Origin: Omnitrophica WOR_2 bacterium GWF2_43_52
GTDB taxonomy: Bacteria > Omnitrophota > Gorgyraeia > Gygaellales > UBA12090
Length of the DNA: 53,496 bases
Assembly (NCBI GenBank): GCA_001805445.1
Contig: MHGF01000009.1
Span: forward strand, 1 to 53,496
Reading direction: 5' to 3'
In this document: piece after piece, positions 25,993 through 34,719 of the stretch
Numbering within the stretch: position 1 is the first letter of the stretch
Layout: each line of letters opens with the position of its first letter
Notes under the pieces: generated by a model
Seen by the model: only the letters and a program-made list of their open reading frames with translations
The model's database searches: none
What the model was told of the DNA's origin: nothing
Program-made: the position numbers and the translations under genes

Positions 25993-26020
25993 TTGCACTC
26001 GCCATAAAAAAGGGTATAAT
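25993..26020 (+). promoter_or_regulatory. Probable promoter of tatA-tatC
   Basis: TTGCAC, a 16-base spacer, TATAAT (26015-26020). It would start transcription near 26028, about 50 bases before tatA, which also has the strong site AAAGGGAGG. Confidence 0.55.
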
Positions 26021-26077
26021 AAAACATATACCATTTGATTTCTAAATAAGTCTCGTGACAGAAAGGGAGGATACGCT

Positions 26078-26290
26078 ATGTTTGGACTTGGGACACAGGA
26101 GTTAATTTGGATTTTTCTTATTCTTTTGCTTCTTTTTGGCGCCACGAAGCTTCCGCAAATGGGAAAGGCTATAGGTAAAACCATTTCTGAATTCAAAAAA
26201 GGCATGCGTGAAGTAGAATCAGGCACTGAGAAAGAAGATAAAAAAGAAGAAAAACAGGAAGAAAAGCCGCAAATCCCGAATAAGAAGTAA
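26078..26290 (+). CDS. tatA: Tat translocase subunit TatA/E
   Basis: 70 residues: a short N-terminal membrane helix (ELIWIFLILLLLFG), the hinge and amphipathic helix with LPQMGKAIGKTISEFKKGMRE and a charged tail (KEDKKEEKQEEK). TatA multimers form the export path for folded, cofactor-loaded proteins, which here would include the NXR-like and Ttr-like molybdoenzymes. The stop overlaps the tatC ATG by one base (TAATG). Confidence 0.93.
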   Translation: MFGLGTQELIWIFLILLLLFGATKLPQMGKAIGKTISEFKKGMREVESGTEKEDKKEEKQEEKPQIPNKK

Positions 26291-27030
26291 TGCCGGATAA
26301 AGAGTTAAGCTTAATTGAGCATCTTGATGAGTTGCGCTCAAGGATTATCTATTGCCTTATTCCTTTTGTTATCGCGGTACTCTGCAGCACTCCGTTTGTA
26401 AAAGCCTTCCTTGCCTTTTTACGTATTCCTGCCGAAGGCGTTATTAAAGAATTAGCTTTTTTCAGCCCGGAAGAAGTCGCGTTTGTCTATATGAAAATAG
26501 CGCTTTTTAGCGGGTTTATTTTGTCTCTACCTGTAATTTTATATCAAATCTGGGGTTTTATTTCACCTGCCATAGCCCAGCGGCAGAAAAAATATATTGT
26601 TAGTTTTATCTTTTGGGCATTTTTCGCCTTTTTATGCGGCTGTGCTTTTGGGTATCTGCTTCTTGTCCCTTTTTCGCTTAAATTCCTGATAGGCTTGGCA
26701 GGGAAAGAGCTCACTCCCGTAATCGCGCTAAACAAATATATAGGTTTTGTGCTTGCGCTTATTGCAGGGTGTGGTATTGCCTTTGAACTGCCGGTTGTCG
26801 TATGGCTCCTGGCGCGGCTGGGTATAGTAAACAGCGCCTTTTTGCGTAAAAAGCGAAGGTACGCCATCGCCATAATCTTTATCGCGGCGGCAGTGATTAC
26901 ACCTACGACAGACCCTGTCAATATGACGCTTATGGCGCTGCCGATGCTTGTCCTGTATGAACTAAGCATTTGGATCGCGCGGTGGAATCAGAGGGGCATG
27001 ACTACGGAGAAAGTGGCTGATTGTCATTAA
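26290..27030 (+). CDS. tatC: Tat translocase subunit TatC
   Basis: 246 residues, six helices. TatC marks: LIEHLDELRSRI at the start, FSPEEVAFVYMKIALFSG near residue 60, PVILYQIWGFISPAI near 82 and a closing TPTTDPVNMTLMALPM near 205. TatC recognises the twin-arginine signal. Forms an operon with tatA; no tatB is seen. An inverted-repeat element follows 20 bases downstream. Confidence 0.95.
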   Translation: MPDKELSLIEHLDELRSRIIYCLIPFVIAVLCSTPFVKAFLAFLRIPAEGVIKELAFFSPEEVAFVYMKIALFSGFILSLPVILYQIWGFISPAIAQRQKKYIVSFIFWAFFAFLCGCAFGYLLLVPFSLKFLIGLAGKELTPVIALNKYIGFVLALIAGCGIAFELPVVVWLLARLGIVNSAFLRKKRRYAIAIIFIAAAVITPTTDPVNMTLMALPMLVLYELSIWIARWNQRGMTTEKVADCH

Positions 27031-27050
27031 TGCAGTCCTATGAGCAGGCA

Positions 27051-27198
27051 GGCTGGCAAGGTTATGTTTTCGCAGCATCGTTCGGCCTGCTCCTGCGGCA
27101 GGCCTCACTCGGCGTAAATTTTTGCGCTCCTCGCTATCGCTCGGAGTCCAAGCCGCAAAAATTTCCGTACGTGCTGCTCAAACACAACCTTACCAGCC
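27051..27198. repeat. Structured inverted-repeat element, copy 1
   Basis: 148 bp bounded by 19-base imperfect arms (GGCTGGCAAGGTTATGTTT and its near complement). Inside are a hairpin with GGCCTG/CAGGCC arms, a CTCC/GGAG hairpin and an outer AAATTTTTGCG/CGCAAAAATTT stem. The copy at 30795 shares the layout with changes on both sides of several stems. It contains spurious frames but no gene. Confidence 0.85.
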
Positions 27199-27256
27199 TC
27201 GTTCGGATAAAATTGTTTAGTAATTGTGAAGTATTAGACTATACAGGTTTAAGATT

Positions 27257-27847
27257 ATGAAGATAAACGCAATAATTTTAGCCGGTGGGAAAAATATCCG
27301 GATGCAGGGTGAAGATAAGGCGTTTCTGAAAATAGATGGGCGGCCGATTATTGAAATACTTATAGAAACGCTAAAACCTTTGGTAAATAAGATAATCGTT
27401 GTCACCAATAGCCCTGAGAAATATAATAATTACAAGGTTACTTTAGTTGCGGATGAAGTATTGGGAAAGGGGCCGCTGATGGGGCTTTATTCAGGGTTAA
27501 AGGCTTCTTCGGCGCAGTATAATTTTGTCATTGCCTGCGATATGCCGTTTTTGAATGAGGCGCTGGTGAATTATATGATTGAGAAGAGGGATAATTACGA
27601 TGCGCTTATCCCCAAAATAGATGATGAGCTGCATCCTCTGTGCGGCCTGTATTCTAAGAATTGCCTACCGGTAATAGAAGAAATGCTGCAACAGGATAGG
27701 CGGGATGTAAGAAGCATTTTCTCAAAGCTCAAGGTTTATTTTTTGGAAAGGCAAGAGTTAGAAAGGATAGATAAAAATCTTTTTTCTTTGGCAAATATTA
27801 ATACACCAGCGGATTTTGCCAAAGTAGCGGCTCTTAGTCAACAGTAA
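27257..27847 (+). CDS. mobA: Molybdenum cofactor guanylyltransferase MobA
   Basis: 196 residues. MobA joins GMP to molybdopterin, needed for bis-MGD enzymes such as all three molybdoenzymes of this window. Marks: IILAGGKNIRMQGEDKAFL at the start (nucleotide binding), DEVLGKGPLMGLYSGL near 70, the metal-site CDMPFLN near 95 and LCGLYSK near 130. It follows tatC across an inverted-repeat element and precedes the formate dehydrogenase gene, both fitting a shared cofactor supply. Confidence 0.9.
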   Translation: MKINAIILAGGKNIRMQGEDKAFLKIDGRPIIEILIETLKPLVNKIIVVTNSPEKYNNYKVTLVADEVLGKGPLMGLYSGLKASSAQYNFVIACDMPFLNEALVNYMIEKRDNYDALIPKIDDELHPLCGLYSKNCLPVIEEMLQQDRRDVRSIFSKLKVYFLERQELERIDKNLFSLANINTPADFAKVAALSQQ

Positions 27848-27858
27848 CTCTTTTGTTT

Positions 27859-27899
27859 ATTCGTGTAAATTCGTATTTTAAATTCGTGTCAATTCGTGC
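27859..27899. repeat. ATTCGTG repeat cluster before the formate dehydrogenase gene
   Basis: Four near copies of ATTCGTG separated by AA-rich spacers fill the space up to the ATG at 27902. No Shine-Dalgarno-like sequence is seen, so the repeat now forms the ribosome landing region. Related to the cluster at 12830. Confidence 0.7.
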
Positions 27900-27901
27900 T
27901 T

Positions 27902-29926
27902 ATGATGAAAAGAATCTTAACAACATGTCCTTATTGCGGAGTAGGGTGTAATTTTTACCTTGATGTTCGCGATAACCGGATTGTCGGCATTATTCCTTCT
28001 AAGTCAAATTCGGTCTCTAAGGGGTTACTGTGCGTCAAAGGCTGGCATGCCCATGAGCCTGTCCAGCATCCTGACCGCCTCAAGAAGCCACTTATAAAAG
28101 AAAACGGGAAATTCAAGGAAGTTTCTTGGAATGTTGCCCTTGATTATGTGGCAGAGAGGCTTAAAGAGTTAAAAGATAAATATGGTCATGATTCTTTAGC
28201 TGTCTGTACCTCTGCCCGCTGCACTAACGAAGAAAATTTTTTGATGATGAAGTTTGCCCGGGCGGTGTTGGGGACGAATAACGTCGACCACTGCGCCCGC
28301 ACCTGCCATTCGGCAACCGTTTCGGGGTTAAACCAGTCTTTCGGCTCAGGGGCAAGCACTAATTCTTATGATGAACTTCCCCATATGGACTGTATCCTGA
28401 TTATCGGCTCTAACCCTACTGAGGCGCATCCTATTGCCGGTTGGCGTGTACGCACAGCCATAGATAACGGCGCAAAGATAATTGTCTGTGACCCTAGGAA
28501 AATTTTGCCGGCAGAAAACGCGGCCATTTTTATTCAACAGTATCCGGGTTCAGATATTGCCCTTATCAACGCGATGATACATTATATTATTAGCGAAAAC
28601 CTGCATGATAAGGAATTCATTGATAAGCGCACTGAAGGGTTTAACGAGTTATGGGAAGAGGTGAAGAAGTATACCCCTGAGTCAGTAAAGGATACGACAG
28701 GGGTTGAGCCAGCACTTATAAAAGAGGCTGCCAGGCTTTATGCCACAAGTAAAAAGTCCTGTATTATGTATTCTTTAGGCATGACTGAGCATACGGTCGG
28801 AACAGATAATGTAATTGCTATGGCGAATCTCGCAATGGCCTGCGGTCACGTAGGAAAGGAATTTTCCGGGATATATCCCATGCGCGGGCAAAATAATGTG
28901 CAGGGCGCCTGTGATATCGGGGCTTTGCCGAATGTTTATTCCGGGTATCAGCCGGTTACTGATGAGGGAGTGCGTAAAAAGTTTGAGGCCGCATGGGGTG
29001 TGAGTTTGCCCAAAGAAAAAGGCCTTACTCTTACAGATATGATGTATAAGGCAATTGAGGGTAAGTTAAAATGCTTCTACATAATCGGTGAAGACCAAAT
29101 CCGCACTGACCCCAACAGCCATTGGATTGAGAAGGCGTTAGACAGTTTAGAGTTTTTGGTGGTTCAGGAAATATTTATGAGCGATACCGCAAGAAAAGCG
29201 GATGTGATTCTGCCGGGTGCGTCTTTTGCGGAGAAAGAAGGTACATTTACCTGTGCGGAGCGCAGGTTCCAGAGGGTGAGAAAGGCAATTGAGCCTATTG
29301 CCGGAAAAACCGATGGTGAAATTATCTGCGAGATTGCCACGCGTTTAGGCTATACGATGGAAGATAATCCCTCAAAGGTTTGTGATGAAATGGCGTCTTT
29401 GACCCCACTCTTTGCCGGAGTGAGCTTTGAGCGCTTAGAGGCAAACGGTTTGCAATGGCCGGTGTATTCCAAGGAGCATCCGGGAACACCGGTTGTGCAC
29501 TTAGAAAAATTTATCAGAGGCTTGGGAAAATTTATCCCGGTTACACATAAACCGCCCGCGGAAACCCCTGATAGTGAATATCCTTTTATTCTGACTACCG
29601 GCAGGATGTTATTTCATTATAATACCGGCACTATGACCCGTAGGACAAATAATCTTAATAGGGAATACCCTCGCAACTTTGTTCAGATAAATCCAAGTGA
29701 TGCCGAAAAACTTGGGATAAAAAAACAGGCAAGGGTTAGGGTTATGACCCGCCGCGGAGAGCTGGTAGTGGCAGCGGAAGTTACGGATAAGGTAAAGGCA
29801 GGGGTCATCTGGATGCCCTTTCACTTTAACGAAGAGCCAACCAATGTGCTGACTAACAACGCCTTTGACCCTGTCTGTAAAATCGGCGAATACAAGGCCT
29901 GCGCCGCGAGGGTAGAAAAGGCTTGA
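27902..29926 (+). CDS. Molybdopterin formate dehydrogenase, Cys type, FdhF/FdhA-like
   Basis: 674 residues. [4Fe-4S] ligands C9, C12, C16, C44; the active-site CARTCHSATV motif places Cys135 and His136 where E. coli FdhF has selenocysteine and His; a dehydrogenase-type closing domain (WMPFHFNEEPTNVLTNNAFDP). It interconverts formate and CO2. No Tat leader and no N-terminal ferredoxin extension, so it is a cytoplasmic catalytic subunit needing partners; the AsrA/AsrB-like genes at 31634 and 38184 are candidates for a NAD(P)-linked module, interrupted by later insertions. The mobA gene is just upstream. Confidence 0.85.
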   Translation: MMKRILTTCPYCGVGCNFYLDVRDNRIVGIIPSKSNSVSKGLLCVKGWHAHEPVQHPDRLKKPLIKENGKFKEVSWNVALDYVAERLKELKDKYGHDSLAVCTSARCTNEENFLMMKFARAVLGTNNVDHCARTCHSATVSGLNQSFGSGASTNSYDELPHMDCILIIGSNPTEAHPIAGWRVRTAIDNGAKIIVCDPRKILPAENAAIFIQQYPGSDIALINAMIHYIISENLHDKEFIDKRTEGFNELWEEVKKYTPESVKDTTGVEPALIKEAARLYATSKKSCIMYSLGMTEHTVGTDNVIAMANLAMACGHVGKEFSGIYPMRGQNNVQGACDIGALPNVYSGYQPVTDEGVRKKFEAAWGVSLPKEKGLTLTDMMYKAIEGKLKCFYIIGEDQIRTDPNSHWIEKALDSLEFLVVQEIFMSDTARKADVILPGASFAEKEGTFTCAERRFQRVRKAIEPIAGKTDGEIICEIATRLGYTMEDNPSKVCDEMASLTPLFAGVSFERLEANGLQWPVYSKEHPGTPVVHLEKFIRGLGKFIPVTHKPPAETPDSEYPFILTTGRMLFHYNTGTMTRRTNNLNREYPRNFVQINPSDAEKLGIKKQARVRVMTRRGELVVAAEVTDKVKAGVIWMPFHFNEEPTNVLTNNAFDPVCKIGEYKACAARVEKA

Positions 29927-29986
29927 GATAAATATTGTAAGACTAAAGATATATATTATCATAATAAAGTATCATAATAAATATGC

Positions 29987-30015
29987 TTGAATTATGATTA
30001 TATATAATGTATACT
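29987..30015 (+). promoter_or_regulatory. Probable promoter of the vapBC pair
   Basis: TTGAAT, a 17-base spacer, TATACT (30010-30015), followed by GGAGGTG before the antitoxin ATG. The surrounding 60 bases are AT-rich with repeated ATCATAATAA units. Confidence 0.55.
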
Positions 30016-30035
30016 CTGTGTGGAGGTGAAAATAC

Positions 30036-30233
30036 ATGAGAATGACTATAAATATAGAAAAAGACAAGTTGGCGCATTTGTTGAATATTACTCATTTAAA
30101 AAATAAGAGTGAGGCGGTAAGGATTACTATTGATGAGTATTTGCGCAAGGAGAAATTGAAGAAAATAGATTCCTTGAGAGGAAAACTTTTCTTCGATAAA
30201 AAAGTTTTGGAAGGCCGCCACGATGAGCGCTAA
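30036..30233 (+). CDS. vapB: VapB-like ribbon-helix-helix antitoxin
   Basis: 65 residues: MRMTINIEKDKLAHLL strand-helix start, a KSEAVRITIDEYL helix and a charged tail, typical of small RHH antitoxins paired with PIN toxins. It would bind its own promoter and neutralise the toxin whose gene overlaps it by 11 bases. Confidence 0.85.
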   Translation: MRMTINIEKDKLAHLLNITHLKNKSEAVRITIDEYLRKEKLKKIDSLRGKLFFDKKVLEGRHDER

Positions 30234-30603
30234 ATTAGTTTTTGTGGATACTTCCGCGTGGATTGAGTATTTAAATAAAACTTCTCATCCGGCAGTTAAA
30301 GAGGTCGAAGAATCGTTAATGCTTAATACCGCTGTTACCTGTAAAATTGTCTTAGCCGAGCTGCTTCAAGGCGCAAAATCAGAAAAAGAGGTTGAGCTTA
30401 TTAAAGACCTGCCTTCTGTAGTTAAGGTCTTAGAGGAAAGCCCTGTTGTTTGGCAGGATGCCGGGCTTTTGGCAAATCGGTTGAGAAAACATGGCAAAAC
30501 CATATCTTTAATTGATTGCTATTTGGCGGTGCTGGCTAAGGAAAATAAAGCCGCGATTTTAACCTTGGATAAGCATTTTGAGGTGATAGGCAATTATATT
30601 TGA
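30223..30603 (+). CDS. vapC: VapC-like PIN-domain ribonuclease toxin
   Basis: 126 residues with the PIN acidic set: Asp in VFVDTSAWIEYL, Glu in LAELLQGA, Asp in LIDCYLAVLA and Asp in ILTLDKHF. VapC toxins cut tRNA or rRNA. It overlaps the antitoxin gene. Forms part of an AT-rich insert between the formate dehydrogenase gene and an electron-transfer gene. Confidence 0.9.
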   Translation: MSAKLVFVDTSAWIEYLNKTSHPAVKEVEESLMLNTAVTCKIVLAELLQGAKSEKEVELIKDLPSVVKVLEESPVVWQDAGLLANRLRKHGKTISLIDCYLAVLAKENKAAILTLDKHFEVIGNYI

Positions 30604-30612
30604 TAGGTATCA

Positions 30613-30789
30613 ATGAAAAGTAATGATTTGCAAAAACAGCACTTTAAGTCTTTCGCGAAGCTTTCGCTCTCTGAGCGGATTTCGTGGGCTTTGGGGCAGG
30701 GGTGGTTTTTGGCGGGATTCATGGATGAGAAAGCCAAGCGGATAAACAGAAAATTACGCCGAGATGGAAAAAAATATTTTAAAGCCTGA
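30613..30789 (+). CDS. Small protein of unknown function downstream of vapC
   Basis: 58 residues, basic, with KSFAKLSLSERISWALGQGW and FMDEKAKRINRKLRR. It begins ten bases after vapC and may belong to that transcript. I believe similar small proteins occur beside toxin-antitoxin or nucleotidyltransferase genes, but I cannot name the family. It ends just before the second structured repeat element. Confidence 0.55.
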   Translation: MKSNDLQKQHFKSFAKLSLSERISWALGQGWFLAGFMDEKAKRINRKLRRDGKKYFKA

Positions 30790-30794
30790 AATGT

Positions 30795-30962
30795 TGAAAA
30801 ATGGGTCCTGTCAAGGTTATGTTTTCGCAGGGACGTTCGGCTTGCTCCTGCGGCAAGCCTCACTCGGCGTAAATTTTTGTGCTCCTCGCTATCGCTCGGA
30901 GTCCAAGCCACAAAAATTTCCGTACGCCCTGCTCAAACATAACCTTGCCACCCATTTTTCAT
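30795..30962. repeat. Structured inverted-repeat element, copy 2
   Basis: 168 bp, same interior layout as 27051-27198 with longer arms (TGAAAAATGGGT and CAAGGTTATGTTT pair with AAACATAACCTTG and ACCCATTTTTCA). Inner stems differ from copy 1 at paired positions (GGCTTG/CAAGCC against GGCCTG/CAGGCC; TTTTGTG/CACAAAA against TTTTGCG/CGCAAAA). Confidence 0.85.
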
Positions 30963-31034
30963 AGACGAATATCATGTTTATGCCTTAAGTGAGGAAAAAG
31001 TATAGAAATAGATGGTAGATAATAAAGGAAATTA

Positions 31035-31637
31035 ATGAGTATTCATATTAGTTCTGGAGGAGGAGCATCAAGGGCATTTAGGAAACTTATAATTTTTATT
31101 GATGGTTCTAATTTATTAAGCAGCATTGCCCATTTCGAGAAAGTAACACAAAAAAACTATAAAATTAATTTTCATACACTAAGGAATATTTTAATAGATT
31201 TATCAAGCCCTGGATGGCAAATAGGTTTAGAACATATAAAAACATATTTTTTTGGGCCAAAAGGTATTCCTGAAGACATAAAATCAGTAAAGAGAAATTC
31301 TTCTTTCAGTGAGCAGATAGATGAATTTAAAAATGATCTTAAGGATAATCATGTTAGGCTGATTTTGAAAGAAAAAATTGGCAATAAGGAAAAAGGCATT
31401 GATGTTGCTTTGGTAACTGAATTTTTATCACTCGCTTATAGTAATGCGTATGATTATGCTCTTTTAGTTAGTGGAGATGCTGATTTCATAAGTGCTATTG
31501 ATGAGGTGAAAAGGCTTGGCAAAATAGTTTGTGTGGCATCATTTAAAAGCCATTTTAATCAACAGTTGATGGAACATATAGATAGAGTGGTTTATCTTGA
31601 TGAGCATATTAATTTTTTAGAAGAGTTAAAGAGATGA
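31035..31637 (+). CDS. NYN-domain (PIN-like) putative ribonuclease
   Basis: 200 residues matching the NYN/LabA group: IIFIDGSNLLSSIAHFE near residue 17 with the first Asp, KGIDVALVTEFLSLAY near 112 and YALLVSGDADFISAIDEVKRLGK near 135, all with the expected acidic residues. These proteins are thought to cut RNA. Codon use is more AT-rich than in neighbouring metabolic genes, which suits acquisition. Its stop overlaps the next gene's ATG (ATGA). Confidence 0.82.
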   Translation: MSIHISSGGGASRAFRKLIIFIDGSNLLSSIAHFEKVTQKNYKINFHTLRNILIDLSSPGWQIGLEHIKTYFFGPKGIPEDIKSVKRNSSFSEQIDEFKNDLKDNHVRLILKEKIGNKEKGIDVALVTEFLSLAYSNAYDYALLVSGDADFISAIDEVKRLGKIVCVASFKSHFNQQLMEHIDRVVYLDEHINFLEELKR

Positions 31638-32704
31638 AGAAGGTTTTTATAACCAAGGAAAATCTGGAAGTGCTTATATGCGATCTAAAATCCTCTTGCG
31701 ATGAGTTTATCGCCCCAAAAAGAGAGCATTTAAATGATGTTATCTTTGGGGATACAAAAAATGATGGCGATGAGCTTTTGGATTATGAGGGTAATTCTGT
31801 GATTTCGCCGCGGGCGTTTTTGCTGCCCCAGACTGAGCCGCTCTTTGAGATTAAGTCAGCTAAGAATAGCGAATTAAAGACGATAGAGGACAAAAAGAAG
31901 CGGATATTTTACGGGGTGCGGCCTTGCGATATTAAGGCTCTGGTATTGATGCGTAAATTTTTTATTGATGACGGCCCTGTGGATGTGCCGTATAAACAAA
32001 GAATGGATAATTCTATCTTTATCAGCCTGGCTTGCGGAAAGCGCTGTTTTGCCAAATCTTTCTGTCATCTGATGGATGCAGGGCCTGTTGCTAAAGAAGG
32101 TTTTGATTTACAGCTTATTCCTGTAACCCTGGGATATATTGTTGAAATTGGCTCAAAAAAAGGTCAGGGAATAGTTAAGAAGTATAAGAGATTATTCAGT
32201 AATGCCTTGGCACAGGATAAGAAAGAAGTAAGCCTTATGTTAAAGAATTTTGGCGAAAAGATTAAGAAGCTGGATCATAAGAAGCTTGCCAAAATTATGA
32301 AGGAAGATAAGGTTGCGCAAGAAGTTTGGGATGATATCGGCCAGCGTTGCGTGGTCTGTTCCGGATGCATTACCTTATGCCCTACCTGTAGTTGTTTTAG
32401 TGTCGCAGACAGGCTTAAGGGGGATAAGGGGGTACGCTTTAGATATTGCGACGGCTGTGTCTATGCCGGTTTCACCCGGATGGCCGGCGGGAATACGCCT
32501 TTCCCTCAGCATAAAGACCATATCCGCAGGTTCTTTGAGCATAAGCTTAACATAGATGTAGAGCGTTATGGGATCCTCAGTTGCGTGGGCTGCGGACGCT
32601 GCATAGAAACCTGTCCGGGGAATATCAGTATAAGGAAGTTTATTGAATTAGGGACAGGCACTAATTCAATAAATAAAACGCAGAGAATTAGTGTCTGTCC
32701 CTAA
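31634..32704 (+). CDS. AsrA/sulfhydrogenase-beta-like dicluster ferredoxin protein
   Basis: 356 residues. The [12 protein letters not shown] motif near 95 and two Fe-S sets ([14 protein letters not shown] near 236 and [12 protein letters not shown] near 317) match the beta-type subunit of anaerobic sulfite reductase and sulfhydrogenase. In those enzymes it relays electrons from a flavin subunit (AsrB/HydG-type); such a gene is at 38184. No catalytic sulfite reductase or hydrogenase subunit is nearby, so it may serve the formate dehydrogenase upstream. The last 20 or so residues (GTGTNSINK...) and the stop come from an inverted-repeat element that appears to have inserted in the 3' end. Confidence 0.8.
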   Translation: MKKVFITKENLEVLICDLKSSCDEFIAPKREHLNDVIFGDTKNDGDELLDYEGNSVISPRAFLLPQTEPLFEIKSAKNSELKTIEDKKKRIFYGVRPCDIKALVLMRKFFIDDGPVDVPYKQRMDNSIFISLACGKRCFAKSFCHLMDAGPVAKEGFDLQLIPVTLGYIVEIGSKKGQGIVKKYKRLFSNALAQDKKEVSLMLKNFGEKIKKLDHKKLAKIMKEDKVAQEVWDDIGQRCVVCSGCITLCPTCSCFSVADRLKGDKGVRFRYCDGCVYAGFTRMAGGNTPFPQHKDHIRRFFEHKLNIDVERYGILSCVGCGRCIETCPGNISIRKFIELGTGTNSINKTQRISVCP

Positions 32705-32706
32705 TT
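32646..32706. repeat. Inverted-repeat element, TTAGGGACAGGCACTA type, second copy
   Basis: 22-bp arms (AATTAGGGACAGGCACTAAT... and complement with one G-T difference) around 17 bases. It overlaps the 3' end of the AsrA-like gene and provides its stop codon at 32702-32704. Confidence 0.85.
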
Positions 32707-32726
32707 ATGGAAGGAGGAGGTATGCT

Positions 32727-34325
32727 ATGCCTAAGCTGTTAAAGAGCAATATTAGGCGCTCGTGGACAATATGGATAGGTTTATTCATTTTACCTTTACT
32801 TTTTTATCCAAAAATGGTTTCTTCTTCTTGGGCGTCAAGCAGCGATGTGCACGCGTTGTTGGAGTTTTGTGCGGCTTTCTTTGCGTTAACAGTAGGCGCA
32901 GTTACGTTGATTCATTTTCTTGCTAATGGGAAGAGATATTTTCTCTTCTTTTCATTAGGGTTTATCGCGCAAGGAACAGTGGACTTTATCCACGCGCTAT
33001 ATTCGTTTGAGAGAATAGGGGGGATAGATAGGGTAGGAATGGAAAATATTGTTCCTGGAACATTTTTAAGTGGAAGATTTATGCTTATAACTTGTATTAT
33101 GATCGCTTTCTTTTGCATGCGCTTAAAAAACGCCTCACAGGTAGAAGAACATAAAAGACTAAAAACAGCTTTGTGGGTTAGTTGCTACGGCCTTATCATA
33201 ACAGCAGTAATCACTATATTTATTATCAAATCTCCTTTGCCGCGATTTATCTATCCTGGACATATTATCAGCCGGCCGACGGATCTTGTTTTGTGCGTGT
33301 TTTATTTAGTTGCTTTTCTTTGCTTTGCTGTAATTTATGGGAAAGAAGAATATCATACCCCATTTAAATGGAGTATGGCTACTTCACTTATTTTTGGCTG
33401 TATTGTTCACCTATATATGATTCATTCGCAGAAATTTCACGATGCCCTATTTGATGCCGCTCATGTAACGAAGATTATAAGTTATATATTCCCAATCTTT
33501 GGGGCGAATCTCGGCATATTCACTATGTATAAAAAGATGGATTTGTTGTCTGAAGAGCTTCTTAAGAGCAAGAATGGCCTGATAAAGGAGGCACAGCGGT
33601 GCAAACAGGCAGAAGAGGCCGCGGAGGTCGCTAATCATGCCAAGAGCGAATTTTTGGCCAGCATGTCTCATGAGCTGCGCACGCCGCTAAACGCGATTAT
33701 CGGTTTTTCCGAGGTCCTCCAGGATGAAACCTTTGGCTCGCTTAATGAAAAGCAAAAAGATTATCTTAATGATGTAGTAACTAGCGGCAGGCATTTGCTT
33801 TCGCTTATTAACGACATACTTGACCTTTCTAAGATTGAAGCGGGGAAGATGGAATTAGAGCCTTCCGGATTTAATGTCGGCCAGTTATTGGAAAATAGCT
33901 TAATCCTGATAAGGGAGAAGGCGCTTAAGCACGGCATTGAGTTAAGCACGGATATCGCGTCTGACGTAGAGGTGATTATGGCGGATGAACGCAAAGTAAA
34001 ACAGGTTGTATTTAACCTTTTATCTAACGCGATTAAATTCACTCCCGATGGCGGAAAGATCGGCATCCGAGCCAAGAGAAAGGAAGGCGTTATAGAGGCA
34101 ACTGTTTGGGATACTGGAATCGGCATATCCAAAGAGGAACAGGAAAAGATATTTGGCCAGTTTGTCCAGGTTGGCGATATCTATAGTAAGAAAGAGCAAG
34201 GCGCGGGGCTGGGCTTATATCTATGCCGTAAATTGGTGGAGTTGCATAAAGGCAAAATCTGGGTGGAATCAGAAGGCAAGGGTAAGGGCTGCGCGGTTAC
34301 TTTTACCTTGCCAATAAAATCTTAA
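32727..34325 (+). CDS. Membrane sensor histidine kinase (MASE3-type sensor)
   Basis: 532 residues from ATG 32727, which has AAGGAGGAGG before it. An N-terminal block of about seven helices (residues 15-270) resembles the MASE3 sensor, with the [10 protein letters not shown] loop. A short coiled segment leads to the HisKA domain ([21 protein letters not shown], phospho-accepting His) and an ATPase domain with N, G1 (DTGIGI) and G2 (GAGLGLYL) boxes. It starts a three-gene signalling cluster with the response regulator and REC-kinase downstream. Signal unknown. Confidence 0.85.
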   Translation: MPKLLKSNIRRSWTIWIGLFILPLLFYPKMVSSSWASSSDVHALLEFCAAFFALTVGAVTLIHFLANGKRYFLFFSLGFIAQGTVDFIHALYSFERIGGIDRVGMENIVPGTFLSGRFMLITCIMIAFFCMRLKNASQVEEHKRLKTALWVSCYGLIITAVITIFIIKSPLPRFIYPGHIISRPTDLVLCVFYLVAFLCFAVIYGKEEYHTPFKWSMATSLIFGCIVHLYMIHSQKFHDALFDAAHVTKIISYIFPIFGANLGIFTMYKKMDLLSEELLKSKNGLIKEAQRCKQAEEAAEVANHAKSEFLASMSHELRTPLNAIIGFSEVLQDETFGSLNEKQKDYLNDVVTSGRHLLSLINDILDLSKIEAGKMELEPSGFNVGQLLENSLILIREKALKHGIELSTDIASDVEVIMADERKVKQVVFNLLSNAIKFTPDGGKIGIRAKRKEGVIEATVWDTGIGISKEEQEKIFGQFVQVGDIYSKKEQGAGLGLYLCRKLVELHKGKIWVESEGKGKGCAVTFTLPIKS

Positions 34326-34341
34326 AAAAGGAGAAATAGCG

Positions 34342-34719
34342 ATGGCGCAGGATAAAAAAGTGTTGGTTGTTGAAGATGACCAGAAAAGCCGGAAGCTGGT
34401 AAAGGATTTGCTGGAGGTTTCCGGTTACCAGGTAATTTGTTCGGATGACGCGGAAAAGGGGATTGTCCTGGCAAAAGAGGCCTTGCCTGACATTATCTTG
34501 ATGGATTTCAAGCTTCCGGGCATGAATGGGTTAGAGGCGCAGAAGGCATTAGGCTCTGATGAGAAAACAAAAGGTATTCCGCTGGTTTTTGTCACGGCTA
34601 CTGTTACCGCCGAGGAGAAAAAGATACTTCAATCTACCGGCGCTATGGTTATCCCCAAGCCGATTAACACTAGGACATTTATCCTTGAGATAGGAAAGGT
34701 TTTAGATGCCAAGCGATAG
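34342..34719 (+). CDS. Single-domain response regulator
   Basis: 125 residues, only a receiver domain: acidic pair in VVEDDQ, phospho-acceptor Asp in IILMDFKLPG (about residue 54), Thr in VFVTAT and Lys in IPKP. Without an output domain it likely passes phosphate between the flanking kinases. It overlaps the next gene by 14 bases. Confidence 0.93.
   Translation: MAQDKKVLVVEDDQKSRKLVKDLLEVSGYQVICSDDAEKGIVLAKEALPDIILMDFKLPGMNGLEAQKALGSDEKTKGIPLVFVTATVTAEEKKILQSTGAMVIPKPINTRTFILEIGKVLDAKR

Noticed and set aside
27021-27260. Open frame of 79 residues over the repeat after tatC, and a similar one at 30764-30964
   Set aside because: Both frames come from the same structured repeat; similar peptides arise because the DNA is repeated, and no ribosome site precedes them.
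28292-28320. Selenocysteine in the formate dehydrogenase
   Set aside because: The active-site codon is TGC (Cys) in CARTCHS; no in-frame TGA is present.
29927-30035. Origin-like AT-rich region with ATCATAATAA units
   Set aside because: Only two short units and no DnaA-box-like sequences; it is better explained as the vapBC promoter region.
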